Shown in pieces: positions 12,901 to 25,500 of a stretch of DNA of 64,000 nt. A model generated the notes under the pieces. It was not told the origin of the DNA and did not search any database. It worked only from the letters and a program-made list of their open reading frames with translations. A program made the position numbers and the translations under genes. The first letter of the stretch is position 1. Each line of letters begins with the position of its first letter. The stretch comes from Archegozetes longisetosus (lineage: Eukaryota; Arthropoda; Arachnida; Sarcoptiformes; Trhypochthoniidae). Location of the stretch: positions 8,453,855 through 8,517,854 of the forward strand of contig JAEMBT020000006.1 of assembly GCA_018873245.2 (NCBI GenBank), in the 5' to 3' direction.

Positions 12901-15900
12901 ATTTAGCTTTTCAAATGGCATTGTTGAATATGATGCTCACTTATTTGTCGTGGAATTTATCAGATATTAATCGATCCTAACTAAACTCAAATGAGAGTGG
13001 TAGAAAATCTTACCCAAACTAATAACATTTATTAGTATTTACGAGATTGGTCTTCAATTTTTGCTGTTAAAATTGCTGAAATAAAGTTTGAACCTTTGTA
13101 AGTCTGATTAAATTATTGTATTTTCATCCAAACAGGGCTAGAATGGACTCATCCGGATATTTTTCCCAACTATGTAAGATTAGACGAAAGTTAATTAATT
13201 ACAATCTAATTTAGCCTATTGATTAGGATCGAAATGCTAGTTACGACGTCAACGATAACGATTCGGACCCGTGTAATATCAATATTTTTATTCACATTCT
13301 AAGTTAATGCTAGAAAATTATTCCAGATTGCTTTCAATATTCGAGATTAAAGTTAAAACCTTATTATCATTAGTCTACTTTTAGATATCATGAAATCAAG
13401 TGTTTTGAAGGTTTAGGTTTTCATAAGTGCATCGATTAACAGTTTGATTACTTAATAACACATCATAACTGTTAAGTATTTTCAGTGAAACATTTGAACA
13501 ATCAAAGGAAAAACAGAAAGAAAAGTTTGAAAGGCTATCGAAAAATCATTTTCAGTGAAGAATCAGAATAATAGGAATAAGAACAATAAGGACAATAAGA
13601 ATAAGAATAACAAAAACGAGAATAATAAGAATGAGAATAATAAGAATATAAATGAATTTTTTAATAAAGCTCCACGTTATGACAAATATGACTCGAATAG
13701 TCACGGAACTCGTTGTGCTGGTGAAATAGCAATGGTTGGACAAAATAAAAAATGTGGGGTTGGAATCGCTTACAACGCCAAAATTGGAGGTCATTTAGTT
13801 GATTTTATTGAATCGATTATTTTTCATAATAATCAAAGGATAAGATGCTATTGAAAATTAGAATTGTGTTGTAAAAACTTCTTAATTAATATAGGGATCC
13901 GTTGCTTAGATGGCGAGGTATCAGATTCCGTTGAAGCACAATCTTTAGGCTTCAATTTGAATCATATCGATATTTATAGTTCGAGTTGGGGGCCAAATGA
14001 TGGTTAGTTTACAATTCGGAATAAGGTTTTCTCAATTGAAATCAAATTAAAGATTCTCTTGAATCCTGGGGATAGATGGGATGACAGTTGACGGACCAAA
14101 ACGATTAGCCACAGAAGCCCTAATGAAAGGTGTGACATATGGACGAAAAGGAAAGGGTTGTATATATGTTTGGGCATCAGGAAACGGGGGAATGAAAGGC
14201 GATAACTGTAATTGTGATGGATATGCTAGTTCTATATACACCTTATCGATAGGGAGTGCAAGTCAGTCGGGACAGTTTCCGTGGTACGGAGAGAGATGTT
14301 CCTCAACCATGGCCGTTACATATTCTAGCGGTGCCTATACTGACCAAAAGATAGCAACTACCGATTTGCACAATAAGTGCACAATCGAACATTCGGGAAC
14401 TTCTGCTGCGGCTCCGTTGGCTGCAGCAATTATAGCGCTTGCTTTAGAAGCTAAGTATGTTATCAGAGTATTGGTAAAGAATGCGTTGAGTGCAAAATAG
14501 TTTAAACTAATCGCAAGAATGTGCTTATCTAAGCTTCAAGTTTGCTTATCGTCAGCTTTAAAATGACTATAATTGATATTATTATGAAAGTTAGTCAGAC
14601 TTAGAAACAATCCTGATACATAATTAGCTGACAACACTGCTAAATCATTATCAAAATTAATGACTGAATTTCTAAATTCCATACTATCTAGAAATGACTA
14701 CTACCAGAGTCAATCTTGTTAGTTAAATATAACAGAACTTAGAAAAAGTTTAGATTTCAGGGCTAAATTACAAGATAAATTGTAATAAAAAATAGTCAAA
14801 TTAGATTTTAATCAAGTTTTCTTTAATTAATATCATTTTGAGAGATAGAAAAAATCATAACTAACTCTATAAAGAATTGTTAGTGCGTTCGTATTCAGTA
14901 TAATTAAGCGCTTTTAATAGATCAAGCTATTCATTTGAGAGGCAGATTTCATTGAGTCATTATCCTGTTTGATAGTCCAATAGAGCTAATTACTTAGTGG
15001 ACTTCAATACTTTAGAAGTAATGATTGCACACACTGCCGTAGCCAGCTTTTTTGGCCTGGGAGGGGGGCTAAATGTCTGAAAATTCTCAGTTAAGATAAG
15101 CTATATTTAATCAAAATTTAATACAATACAATTTTTCTGTTACAATGATTTTTTACCAAATCCAATGGCAAAATTATCTAGATTAATAGATAATACAATT
15201 TCTCTTTCAATCGAAATAAGAGCCAAACCGTTTAATCTGTCATTAGACATCGAAATTCTCAAATAAGTTTTAATTCTTCTTAATGTTGAAAAACTCTTTT
15301 CACACGAAACATTAACACATTCTATAGTTAATGATATCTTAAAATACTTTAATAAATCTGGCATAGAGTTTGAATAATCAGTTAATTTTTCATAGACATT
15401 TAAAAGTATCTTCGCATTCATAGAATAATAATTTTGCAGTTTCAGAATTTGACTTTAAATTTTCTAGATTCAAACAATAATGAGTAGCAAGAGGCTTCAT
15501 AATTTCAAAGTTCATGAAATGCTTGGATATTGGATAGCAAGCGCTAACTCCCATTAAAATATCTGTTAATTTATTATCAAACCTTTGATTTAACTTAAAC
15601 TTTGAAAAATCTTTGGGGGGGGCTATAGCCCCCTAGCTCCCCCCGCTGGCTACGGCTGTGATTGCACAGGCTGTGATCAATTCAAAAATGTCTCATTTCT
15701 TAGTGATAGCGCGTGACTATCAAGCAATCATTATTATTAATTAAAATGACACAAAATATAAAAAGAGACAATTAAGATGGCGATTGGATGCAGTCAAACT
15801 TGAAGTTTGAAACGTTACGCAATCGATAAATTTGAATGAAACTAATATAGTTGATTGTTATTAAATAACTTTTTAAGCCCGAACATAACGTGGAGAGATG

Positions 15901-17777
15901 TACAGCATTTGGTCGCCTGCACTGCAGAGTTTAGTCCACTGATGGAAAATAAAAGTAAATGTTTTTTATTAAACTAGATCTAAAGCTACTTTATATTCTA
16001 ATATATTTCTACTTCTAAGGCTGACAAATGGTTGAATTGTTTTTTAGAATTGTAGATAGAAAGTTATGATAATTTTTAGTTATATCATTAGGGCATGATT
16101 TTTCCGATCAATTATTCATTAGTACTATAAAAGTTATAACAATATCTATAATCATTCATTGATTTCCATAAAATTCAAATGAAATACAAACGATTAGATA
16201 AGAAGAACAGGTAAAACAAGTAGAGATAATTAATATAGAATAGTTAGAATGAGTAATTTTGAATTGATATAAACTTTTGGAAAATAGGTTGGAAGAGAAA
16301 CGCGGCTGGATTTATGTATAACAGCAGATTTGGATTTGGTCTAATGAAAGCAGACACTTTAGTAAAGGCATCATTAAGATGGATTACAGTTCCACCTAAA
16401 TTCATTTGCTACGTAAAACCTAAATCTAGGTACCGACTAATTCTCAACAACACTTTCTCTTTGAAACAGATGAAAAACTTTGACCACAGTTTGCTTAGAT
16501 TATAGCAGAATTTGGTTTAGTATGAAATGAGAATCTGCTTCTCACAATCACAAGTATTCTAACTTGCGAGTAGTGTCTAAAATGAGGGACCTAATTCTGT
16601 TACTGAATTGTGTCAGTGAATCCAGTTAACACTTGACTCTCGTACTCAAACATCAATTTGATTACTGTATAGCGATTAAAATGAATTATTTAAAAAATTA
16701 ATTACATAAAACTTTCAATTGCAACATGCATTGGTTTCAAAGACATGTTTAGATCTAATTGAATGAAGTAATAATTAGACTTAAGAACAGGGTCTTTATT
16801 TCAAACACTGTCCCAATTGTTTGTAAGGAGCTTTTATTTGTTTGATTTAAAGTGTTGACAACCTTTTATATAACTTCTGTTTTAATATTCAATTCATAAT
16901 GAATTAACAGTTGATTGATCAAAACTTAAAAAGTTTTTCATATACAATAACAATTCAATTTGTTTTGAAATTTCAAATTCAAACAATCCAAACACTAGTT
17001 TACCAAAAAGTTTGGCGTCTGGCCAAGAGGTTCAAATCAATTTCATCAATGATGGACACATTTGTGGCATTAATTTTCTGGAACACATAGAAGTAAGCAT
17101 CGATATAGAATATACCAGAAGAGGAAATTTGGAACTTATTTTGATATCAGCTCAAGGTTTTCATATAGTTTCTAGAGTTTTGCTAAATTCTTAACTAATT
17201 TTGTTTGTATTGGTTTAGGATCGGTAACAATTCTTTTATCGTTACGACCAAAAGACTCTTCAGTTTTAGGTTTTCGAAGCTGGAACTTGACTTCAGTTCA
17301 TCTATGGGGAGAAAACCCAAGGGGACAGTGGAGACTCATTATCAGAGATAAAGTGCGTTTGATAAGTGTTCAACTTTTCAATTGTAAAACTAAACAATAC
17401 TTTTGAGTCGTGAAACTAAATGCCACTGTTGCTTTGCTTTAAAGATCAAAAGCGATGGTCAAAGCGATGATCACAAAGGCAAACTAAAGAAGGCAACTCT
17501 TATATTTCATGGCACTAAAGTACCTCCAGGATGCTTACGATTTGGTCCGCGAAAATACGATAACGAAGATTTAATATCGAAAACAGTCGATACTTTGCCT
17601 GTATGCTTTGATTACACTAAAAGGTTACCATCTTGTTTTTGTTTATCTCCTTCATTTTAGGAATACATGGAGGACCATCACAATCAAAACGATATGCCCA
17701 ATGGACTAAATCCCTTGAAATCAGGATCGCAGGCAGATTGGGCCAACGATTTTATCGGAATTCCGCTCCGAAAATGA
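9932..17777 (+). CDS. PCSK1: Proprotein convertase PC1/3-type (14 exons)
   Basis: Exons: 9932-10195, 12424-12759, 12817-12871, 13136-13173, 13227-13272, 13670-13789 (or from 13556), 13895-14002, 14076-14454, 15878-15954, 16288-16429, 16999-17156, 17219-17352, 17445-17600, 17661-17777. Phases agree throughout; the product is 709 residues (747 with the longer sixth exon), against 753 in human PC1/3. It is a calcium-dependent kexin-like serine protease that cuts prohormones at dibasic sites in regulated secretory granules. A signal peptide follows either Met1 or, more typically, Met22 ([17 protein letters not shown]). The prodomain has an internal RRTKR and ends at RVKR (residue 138). All catalytic residues are present: VLDDG, SHGTRC, oxyanion [16 protein letters not shown]1/3 rather than furin is shown by [22 protein letters not shown] and [10 protein letters not shown] domain follows; there is no Cys-rich or membrane part, and the tail is short. 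Confidence 0.93.
10320..10465 (+). mobile_element. hAT transposase C-terminal relic in PC1/3 intron 1
   Basis: Read on the + strand, codons from about 10322 give [19 protein letters not shown] followed by SIEIEIAYL and a stop. This matches the hAT dimerisation C-terminus in the copy at 15140-15421 ([20 protein letters not shown]), and similarity continues into the 3' non-coding part. No terminal repeats are recognisable, so it is an old fragment. Confidence 0.7.
11441..11540. other. GC-rich island in PC1/3 intron 1, unidentified
   Basis: About 100 bases beginning at AACCCGGCCTCACAAGTACA stand out by a base composition near 50% GC in an intron of about 30%. It has no long open frame and no tRNA or known SINE boxes that I can recognise. 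It may be a regulatory element, a non-coding RNA or a worn repeat. Confidence 0.3.
13556..13669 (+). repeat. AAT/AAG/GAA trinucleotide-rich tract at the PC1/3 exon 5-6 junction
   Basis: A purine-rich run of AAT, AAG, AAC and GAG triplets, open in the gene's frame and coding mainly Asn and Lys. It lies between a good acceptor (TTTTCAG, exon from 13556) and a weaker one (TTTAATAAAG, exon from 13670). The two differ by 114 bases, a multiple of three. With the second acceptor the protein aligns to PC1/3 without a gap (DSDPSPRYDKYD), so the tract is more likely intron, or alternatively spliced. Confidence 0.7.
15032..15660 (-). mobile_element. hAT element, internally deleted, inside PC1/3 intron 8
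   Basis: The element is 629 bases with imperfect terminal inverted repeats (CACTGCCGTAGCCAGC at the left, CACAGCCGTAGCCAGC read from the right) and a perfect 8-base target duplication ATTGCACA at 15024-15031 and 15661-15668, diagnostic for hAT. It inserted antisense to the host gene. On the - strand it keeps pieces of a ZMYM1-like hAT transposase: an upstream fragment ([15 protein letters not shown]) and the C-terminal dimerisation block at 15140-15421 ([27 protein letters not shown]). Most of the transposase, including the catalytic core, is missing, so it cannot move on its own. The exact target duplication suggests a fairly recent insertion. Confidence 0.88.
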
Positions 17778-18237
17778 ATATCTATTTCTCAATCGAGTCA
17801 AAAGCATTGGTTTAACAAACAGATGAAAATGTTCTCGAACATTCTAAAGCAATAAAACTTATTTATATAAACGAAGTGTTATCTATATTTATATGATTTT
17901 CAAATAAATTGTAACTTTCAAGGATAACTCAATGCAAACGATTAAAAGAGTGGAATATTCTTTTATTATCACAATAATCATAAAAATCTGACATATCTTC
18001 TAAAAATTTCTAGTTATAAATATATTAATATTAAACTGGATGGAAAGTATTGAATGGGTTTAATAAATTTATAAATAGAAGACTTTGTAAAAAGAAATGT
18101 TAGTTTGGTGACAACTAGTAAATAAGATCAATTATAAATTTGGCAAATTGACAAACTAATAGCACATATCCAAGTGTTCAATTGAGACGAGTCAGTGTTG
18201 GAGGGGTAACAACAAATCGATTAATATTAAGTTAAAT
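17778..18237. other. Convergent interval between PC1/3 and furin
   Basis: 460 bases holding both 3' UTRs. An AATAAA for PC1/3 is at 17851-17856. Nothing else is recognisable. Confidence 0.6.
17851..17856 (+). terminator. Polyadenylation signal of PC1/3
   Basis: AATAAA 74 bases past the TGA at 17775-17777, in the normal range for a short arthropod 3' UTR. Confidence 0.6.
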
Positions 18238-19543
18238 CTACAAGTCTTCTTCACTGGCATCCTCGACATGATATGTATTGCGCTTATGTTTGAGAGAGTT
18301 AGCACTTAAAACAATGGAGTGTTGGGCGCTTAGCGGTAAGCCATCATATATGGCATCTCTGCCTGAAGTTCTTGTCCAACAACACAGAAGTTGAGGATTT
18401 TTATCCGTAAGTATATAAACAACTAAAGTTAGAATCACAAAACACAAACATAAAAACACAACCGCTACTGCTGTATACCATCGCTCTAATGATATCACTT
18501 CTTCAACTAGTTCTTTAGCAAAACAGTGACCATTTCGGTGCAGCTTTGCATCTGAGAAACATTCACTGCATTCGTTGTCATTGGAGCCAAAACAATGTTT
18601 ACATGAGTAATGACAACGATTACATACACCCGAAGTGCTGGTTTGATCTTGGTTTGTTATAGTGTTTTCTGCCATGAAATAGCCTTCAGGACAGGATCGT
18701 ATGCAAACGTCATTGAAAAGTAAAAAACCAGGCATGCAATCTGTGGAAAGAAGCAAATTGTCATTTAGCTATTTATGGATTTTAATAAATTAGACTAAGC
18801 GCAAAACAATTATAAAATAGTTGCAAAATAAATAGAGCTTAACAGGTGATAAAAGATAAGAGCAAACTGAAGAAAATGTTAAACAGTTATCGCCTATTAG
18901 TTGGGACACCACTAGACTATCGCAAATAATGCATTACATCGACAATTTTAAGTATCAATTATTTGATGTTTACCTAAAAACAACGTACTTTCAATGTCTT
19001 CGCACTGTTTACAGATGGTTGAATTTAGATTTTAACTTAAATCCAAACTATAAATTGTGTTATTCTATGAAATTCTATAGAATCAAATTTTATTCAAATG
19101 AAAAGTTCACTTAAAATAACAATCAGTCTTGCCTAGGGTTAGAAATTCAAAATCAATTATTTCAGTCTAATTCAACATAAGTTAACAAACGTTTTCCAAA
19201 ATTTCACAATTTCCAGATATTTAACTTAAATACTTATTAATAAAGAAAATAATTCTCAATTTTTTCTCAACATTTACTTCAGATGAGTATTGAGCAAACA
19301 TTGCAACGACTTCAAACTGATTAAAATATCGTTTCATCATAAAATGTTAAGTAAAACAGAAATTCAATTAAAGTAATATCGAAGTTTGTTCGGATAAAAC
19401 AGTCATTGCGCAGTTCATCGCTAACTAATGAATACGTGGTTTTTAGGCGAACGTCAATTGGATGAGACTTACCAGAAATGATCTGAAATATACCCAAAGC
19501 CCAAATTCAAAGAAAGTAAGACAATCAAATGAGAACTACATCA

Positions 19544-19583
<40 letters not shown>

Positions 19584-22500
19584 ATATATATATTTGAACA
19601 GTATGAATTTGACCCCGAGATCGGATTTAAGACAATAAATTTAGTTAAGAATGAGATGATTGATTGCACACAATATTTACACAATAGATTTGAAGAACAG
19701 AAATGGAATTTACATGAGAATAAGTGATTAGCGGCCGTAACTTAGGAAGTCATCAATTGATGGAGAGTATAAATACTGTATTTGTATTATTTTCATATTA
19801 ATTTTATAATATTTTATATTAATTTTGTCTGTCAATGCATAAACCGCATTTCACGCACTCAATGGTCCCAAAACTTGCAAATCATTAGGCATTAGATGAT
19901 AAATGTTTTATAAGTTTGTGGCCCTAATACTGACAGCTTCTTCAATTTGATCCTCAATTTTTTGCGTAATTAGCCATTTAGAACAAAATCCATACATTTG
20001 TATAGAGAGAATTTGGAAGAATAAGTTTGAAGTAGCGAAGGGTTTGATATTAGTTAAACATTAAGAGTTGTGAAGAATAGCTATGACCGCAAAGGCACAG
20101 ATGAACCAACCTATACAACGATTGAACACTTTATCAGACAAGGCACAGCCACCACTGACTGCTACTTCAGGCATGTTGTCGTTGATGTCTGCGCGAGTCC
20201 CATGAACCAAAATAGACCAACCTATCAACCAATTCATATAATATAACTCATTCTCATTCAACCAACTATTCCAACAATCAACAATTCTAATTAATTTATT
20301 ATTAATTAGTCATTAAGTAGAGGAAATTCAATCAATAGTTAATTAGGAATTGGGTTAATAAATGTCATACAGACCTTGGTGTAACATATTTTTTGTCTGG
20401 CTGTCTGAAAGTGGAATTTCTTGCGATTCCTCGCCATCATCAATATGGTTATGTTGAATATTAAAAACTGGAGCCTTAGTGGCGCTGCTTTGTGCCATCA
20501 CGAATCTAACTGATGAGTCCTGAGCTGGTGCTGATGTAGACAAAGGCACAGATGGTGTATCGCTCTTTGTGTTCAATGTCGGTGACGATGATTTCGGTTT
20601 AGATTGTCTTCTATCAGGATTAATGGAAGTGCCGTAAAGAATGAGAGTCCACTCTTTAAGAAAGGCTCGACCTATAATGAAAGGGAAACAACATAATGAA
20701 ATATATATTTAAGAAATGGTTATCTAATATAATATGGATTTTAGTGCTAGAAGCCGTACCAAAAATGCTATGCGGAAGCCCACTAGAGACTATATTAGTA
20801 AGAAAAAACATATTATTTTTATTGTAGTTGTCAATCATTGTTAATAGTTGGCAAAACTAGAGAAAAACCTACTGTAGTATCTGCCTTCATTATGTATTTC
20901 TAATCTCCATTCTCCGTTTGGATTCTCTCCCCACGAGTGCACTGTCATAAATGGCCAGTTCTGGAATCCAGACCTCGAGTTGTCCATCGGTCTTTGAGCC
21001 AGAAGTGTTGATCGAGTTCCTGATGGCGATGTCAAGTAAACATGGATATCGCCCCTTCGAGTGGCAGTTAACGTAACTTTGGCTTGAACGTGCTCTAAGT
21101 ATTTGACGTTCTCACACGAAACCTATAGAGTATTTAATACAAATCAAAGTTATTTCAGTTGTTATGCTCAAAAGCATGAAATGCTAACCTTAAGAGACAT
21201 TTCGATGTAAGATTTTGCTGGTACGAGTCTATTATGTCAGACGATTCAATGAGTTAGATAATAGTTGGGCTATCAATTTGTAATTGCTTACTTATCGATT
21301 GGCTGACTCCTCACTTCACACAGTTTTTGTGGGGAAACTGTTATCCATTCTTTGGCCAGATCTACCATCGCGCTTGCATCTAGTAAGCCATAGCCAAAAG
21401 AATGGCTAACGTTTCTTCCGACACCGTTTGTTTTCCAATCCCTCGCATGAAGGTTTGCAGGCTTTGCGGTTGCCACCACGATGTGCTGCATATCCCTCCA
21501 CGTCAATTTAGGACTGAAATAATAAATTAATCATTTTAATTTGCTTTACTTCTTTATAGCTCAAAACTTAATAATTGACGATGGCAACAAGAATAGTCGT
21601 TCCTATACCAATCTTTCTGTGATGCACATCAATCTTTTGCTCAATTACATTTGTAATTTTTTTCCATTACTATATTAAGTATTCTATAGGTTTGTTAATA
21701 TTTTCAAACATAATGGTCCGATGGGAAGAGTCTCATGACAACACACCACTTCTGGTTTCTATCAACAACTATTAAGCTTTTGAGTGTACATTCACACAAT
21801 TAGAGAAACAACTCTTATGCAAGTCTTGTGCATACATTCAATAATTGCTCAAATGTAGAAACTAAGTGAATATTGAAGCTCAAAACTAAAAGATCTAAAG
21901 ATAAATGAATGTGGAGTCAAGTGTAAAATTGAGTAGACGGCAACGAATAATAGACTTTTAAAAACCTAATAATGCAAAATTGCCAACGAATTGCTTTTAT
22001 AGCAAATTTTCTGTTCCAACTCTAGTCCGATTGTTATGAAAATAAAGACTTAAATAAGTTAGTAATGTGTTGTCTAAATATTGAAGTTTTACTAAATATG
22101 TCACATTACAATAAGTCTTGAGTGTGCTATGCCTGCGATTCGCAGATCTGCAAATTTCCAACATTTTTACCGCTATTTCTGCATTTCTTTAAAATATTGT
22201 AAAACTTAAAGGAAATGTCACTTCAATTAAACAGAAAAATGCATTAAAAGTGTCTTTTCCTATTTATTCAATTTATTAATAATTAAATTTCTGAATAAAC
22301 TTTTGATGTCAGCAAAAAAATTGCATTTTTATAGTGCTTAGACTGAGAAAAGAGCGGAAATAAAAATAATTGAATAATGCATTAGACAATACATCTGAAG
22401 TGTCAAACATTTTGCTTATCATGGGCTGCAGTTCAAGTACTTTATTGACTTTTAATAATCTTAAAAACTGGTCCGATCGGAACAAAGAATTGAAGACAAG

Positions 22501-25500
22501 CCTTTAATAAAAATATACTATAAGCAAGTTTAGGCTATAATTTGCAAGCAAAAACAAAGCGATAGGTTGAACGAGGGAGAGGAGGAGATCTTTATTTAGG
22601 GAGTTTGACTCAAATAGTTGATTGTAATTTAGAATACATTAAGGCAATGAATCATAATTTGAATAATTTACCATAAATCATCAGTGGATATATAGATTTG
22701 ACTGAAGAGAACTGAATTGAAATGTTTGTGGGAGACTTACTTTGCTTGTAAAGCGAGAGCACATATTCCTGCAGCTAATGGCGCTGAGGCAGAGGTTCCC
22801 GTATGACTGGATGTGCAGCCATGGTGTAGATCAGTGGTGACAATTTGTCGTTCACCAAAGGAACCACTGCTATAAGTGGTAGCAAGAGTTGAAGAACATG
22901 CTTCACTGTACCACGGAACTAAACCATTTTCTGTGGCACTACTTATTGAAAGAGTCCAAATAGAATTCGTATATCCATCACAATTACAATTATCATGTTC
23001 TCGGCCACCATTGCCTGAGGCCCACACGAATATTGATCCCAAACCATTGCGGCCTTTAGTGACCCCATCGATGAAGGCTTTAGTGGCCAACTCTCCTGGT
23101 CCGTCCACAGTCTTGCCATCATCGTCTGGACCCCATGAAGCACTATAGATATCGATGTGCTGAGGGTTCAAGCTCAGAGACCGAGCTTCCACTGCATCGG
23201 TCACATCTCCGTCAAGCATTCGAACGCCGCCGACTTTTGCATCATATGCAACGCCAACCGCACAAATATTATTATTGGCATTAGCGGCCACCTCTCCAGC
23301 ACATCGAGTCCCGTGTCTGTTCGAGTCAATCATGTCATAGCGAGGCATCGGGTCCTCGTCATGATTGTTGACATCGAAACTCGCGTGGGGATCATAATTA
23401 GCGACTAAGTCCGGATGATCCTTCTCTAGTCCATCATCGAGAATAGTGACAACCGCTCCATATCCAGTAATGTTTTTGGCCCATGCCTGCTGCACATTCA
23501 TGTCTAGGCCTTGACCGCGATTCAAATACCACATTTGTGGCCATCGCGGGTCATCGAATTGAGCGCGCCTCGAGTTTGTATTGTGTCGAGTATTTGAAGA
23601 TAATCTCAAAAAATCACGTTTAGACCTCCGTTTAAGTAGCTGTTGCGATAATGAGTGAACCTAAACCGATCAATAAATGTATTAAAGTGAGTCATGAAAA
23701 TGTTTACATTCTTTGAGCTTACATTTGGTTCATTTTCTAATGAAGTTTTATGAGCTTTGTCTGCGAATTCGAACGAACGTTTTGCTATCTTATGATGTTG
23801 TAAATGGTAATAGTTGCCAAAAATCTGTAATAGCGAAAGAATAAATTACACCAAATTTACATATACCATTAGCTGAGTAGTTAATGTAAATCATTTTGCT
23901 TAATTAAGTTAAAGATATGTGACTCAAATCTAATCGATTGTGCATTGGCTACACCTGAAAACATAATAACCCACTATAGGAAGAAGAAAAATACTCTTGC
24001 TGTCAACCTTCCTACCGTGCAGATCGAATTACTGCTAAATTAGATTTCTAATTCACTTTGATCACTACATTAAGTATTGTATATGTTATAGTATCTGATA
24101 TATTATGATGTGGTGGAAAAGATGCTTTCTAGCTGCATTAAGCGACTGTCAAATTTTCAGCGTAGGCTATATATATCAATAATACATTATGTGATTGACT
24201 GCAAATATGATACCAACAATCGATTAAAAGATTTGAATATTATTTGAATAAATGATAGCAACGTAAAAGAGCATTAATGTGCAAGTCGAAAATCTATTCT
24301 GAAAAGAGCACAATTTATAAATTTGAATAAAAAATAAAACTTGTTTTCACTATAAAAGAAAAGATTAGCTTTCAGTATTCTCTACCATTCATAAGCTTTA
24401 ATGGATTGCTTTAAAACATTATAAATCGTGCCCTCCACAGAATTCATTTATATTGTAAACCAGAACAAAGCCATCAGAAAGCTTTAAACTTATACTTCCA
24501 AATCTAAACATATTTAGACAAGTCATATATACTATTTGCAAACATATGGAGAGGTCAACCACTCGAGAAAGTCTGATAAGTATTAGAAATTGTCTAAATT
24601 TAGTCATCAAATTATCTGCCATTTCAATCGTCATCTTTCCATTGGATGGCTTGTCATTGAGAGAAAGTTTCATTTGGAATAAGTAATCGTGAAATTGCAA
24701 TCATAATTATAGGATTGAAGATTAAGTTTTTTATTTGCTCGTCAGTCCGTCGTGTATTCCAACAACTTATCCTCCACTTAATTAAGCAATAATGGTATTT
24801 ATTATCTTCCCTTAAATTGAATCTACAACTTGTTTTATGGGCTACAGATCAAAATAAATCAATTTTTATCTGTCAAAATATCTACATTTTTCTATTGATT
24901 ACTGTATTCGCAAATCAATTCCTGATGTTTCTCAATGAACAAGAAAACTTTTCAATACAATTATGTAATCCAATGTTATTTTCGACTCAAAGCTTGGCAT
25001 AAGTATTACAAAACAATCTTTTGTTCCAAATAATAAGAAAATATTTGAGACTATGAGAAATATCTCGAATGTTGTTAAACATCTGCATAGTTCTAGTTAG
25101 GTCTGTAACTGAGTCGATGAATAAGAAGTTGAAGAAAAACTTTTTAGTTGGAATTGCTATCGATTTGGAGAGAGAAAGTTGAGAAAAATCATAGAATAAT
25201 GATAGTATAAGATGAATGAAAAAAGAATATGTATGCAAATCGATTTGGTAGTAATTCTCTCTAATATAAATTGCTGATTATGCATGGTTCCTTACTAAGA
25301 ATCTCAACTTTAATTATTCAATAATATTAGTCTAGATTTACATTTGCTTTTCATTTCATATTTTGAGGTACAGTAAAAGCAATTTTTTCCGCTATTTTCA
25401 TACAGTTGGAGATAATTATTAAATTATAATCAGCGAATAGCAGATAAAGATATTAAAAATAAAATTAGGTTAAGTAAACTATCCTATAATAGGTTATTAG

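Noticed and set aside
13552-13794. Ile/Leu-rich 80-codon - strand frame
   Set aside because: It is the complement of the Asn/Lys-coding triplet tract of PC1/3; the membrane-like look comes from reading ATT/CTT on the other strand.
22876-23408. + strand frames of 83-90 codons
   Set aside because: Antisense shadows of the furin catalytic exon, whose Asp, His, Asn and Ser blocks are on the - strand.
24419-24700. 93-codon - strand frame in furin intron 1
   Set aside because: Same strand as furin, but no acceptor/donor pair in phase with the flanking exons, no similarity to any part of a convertase, and no known domain.
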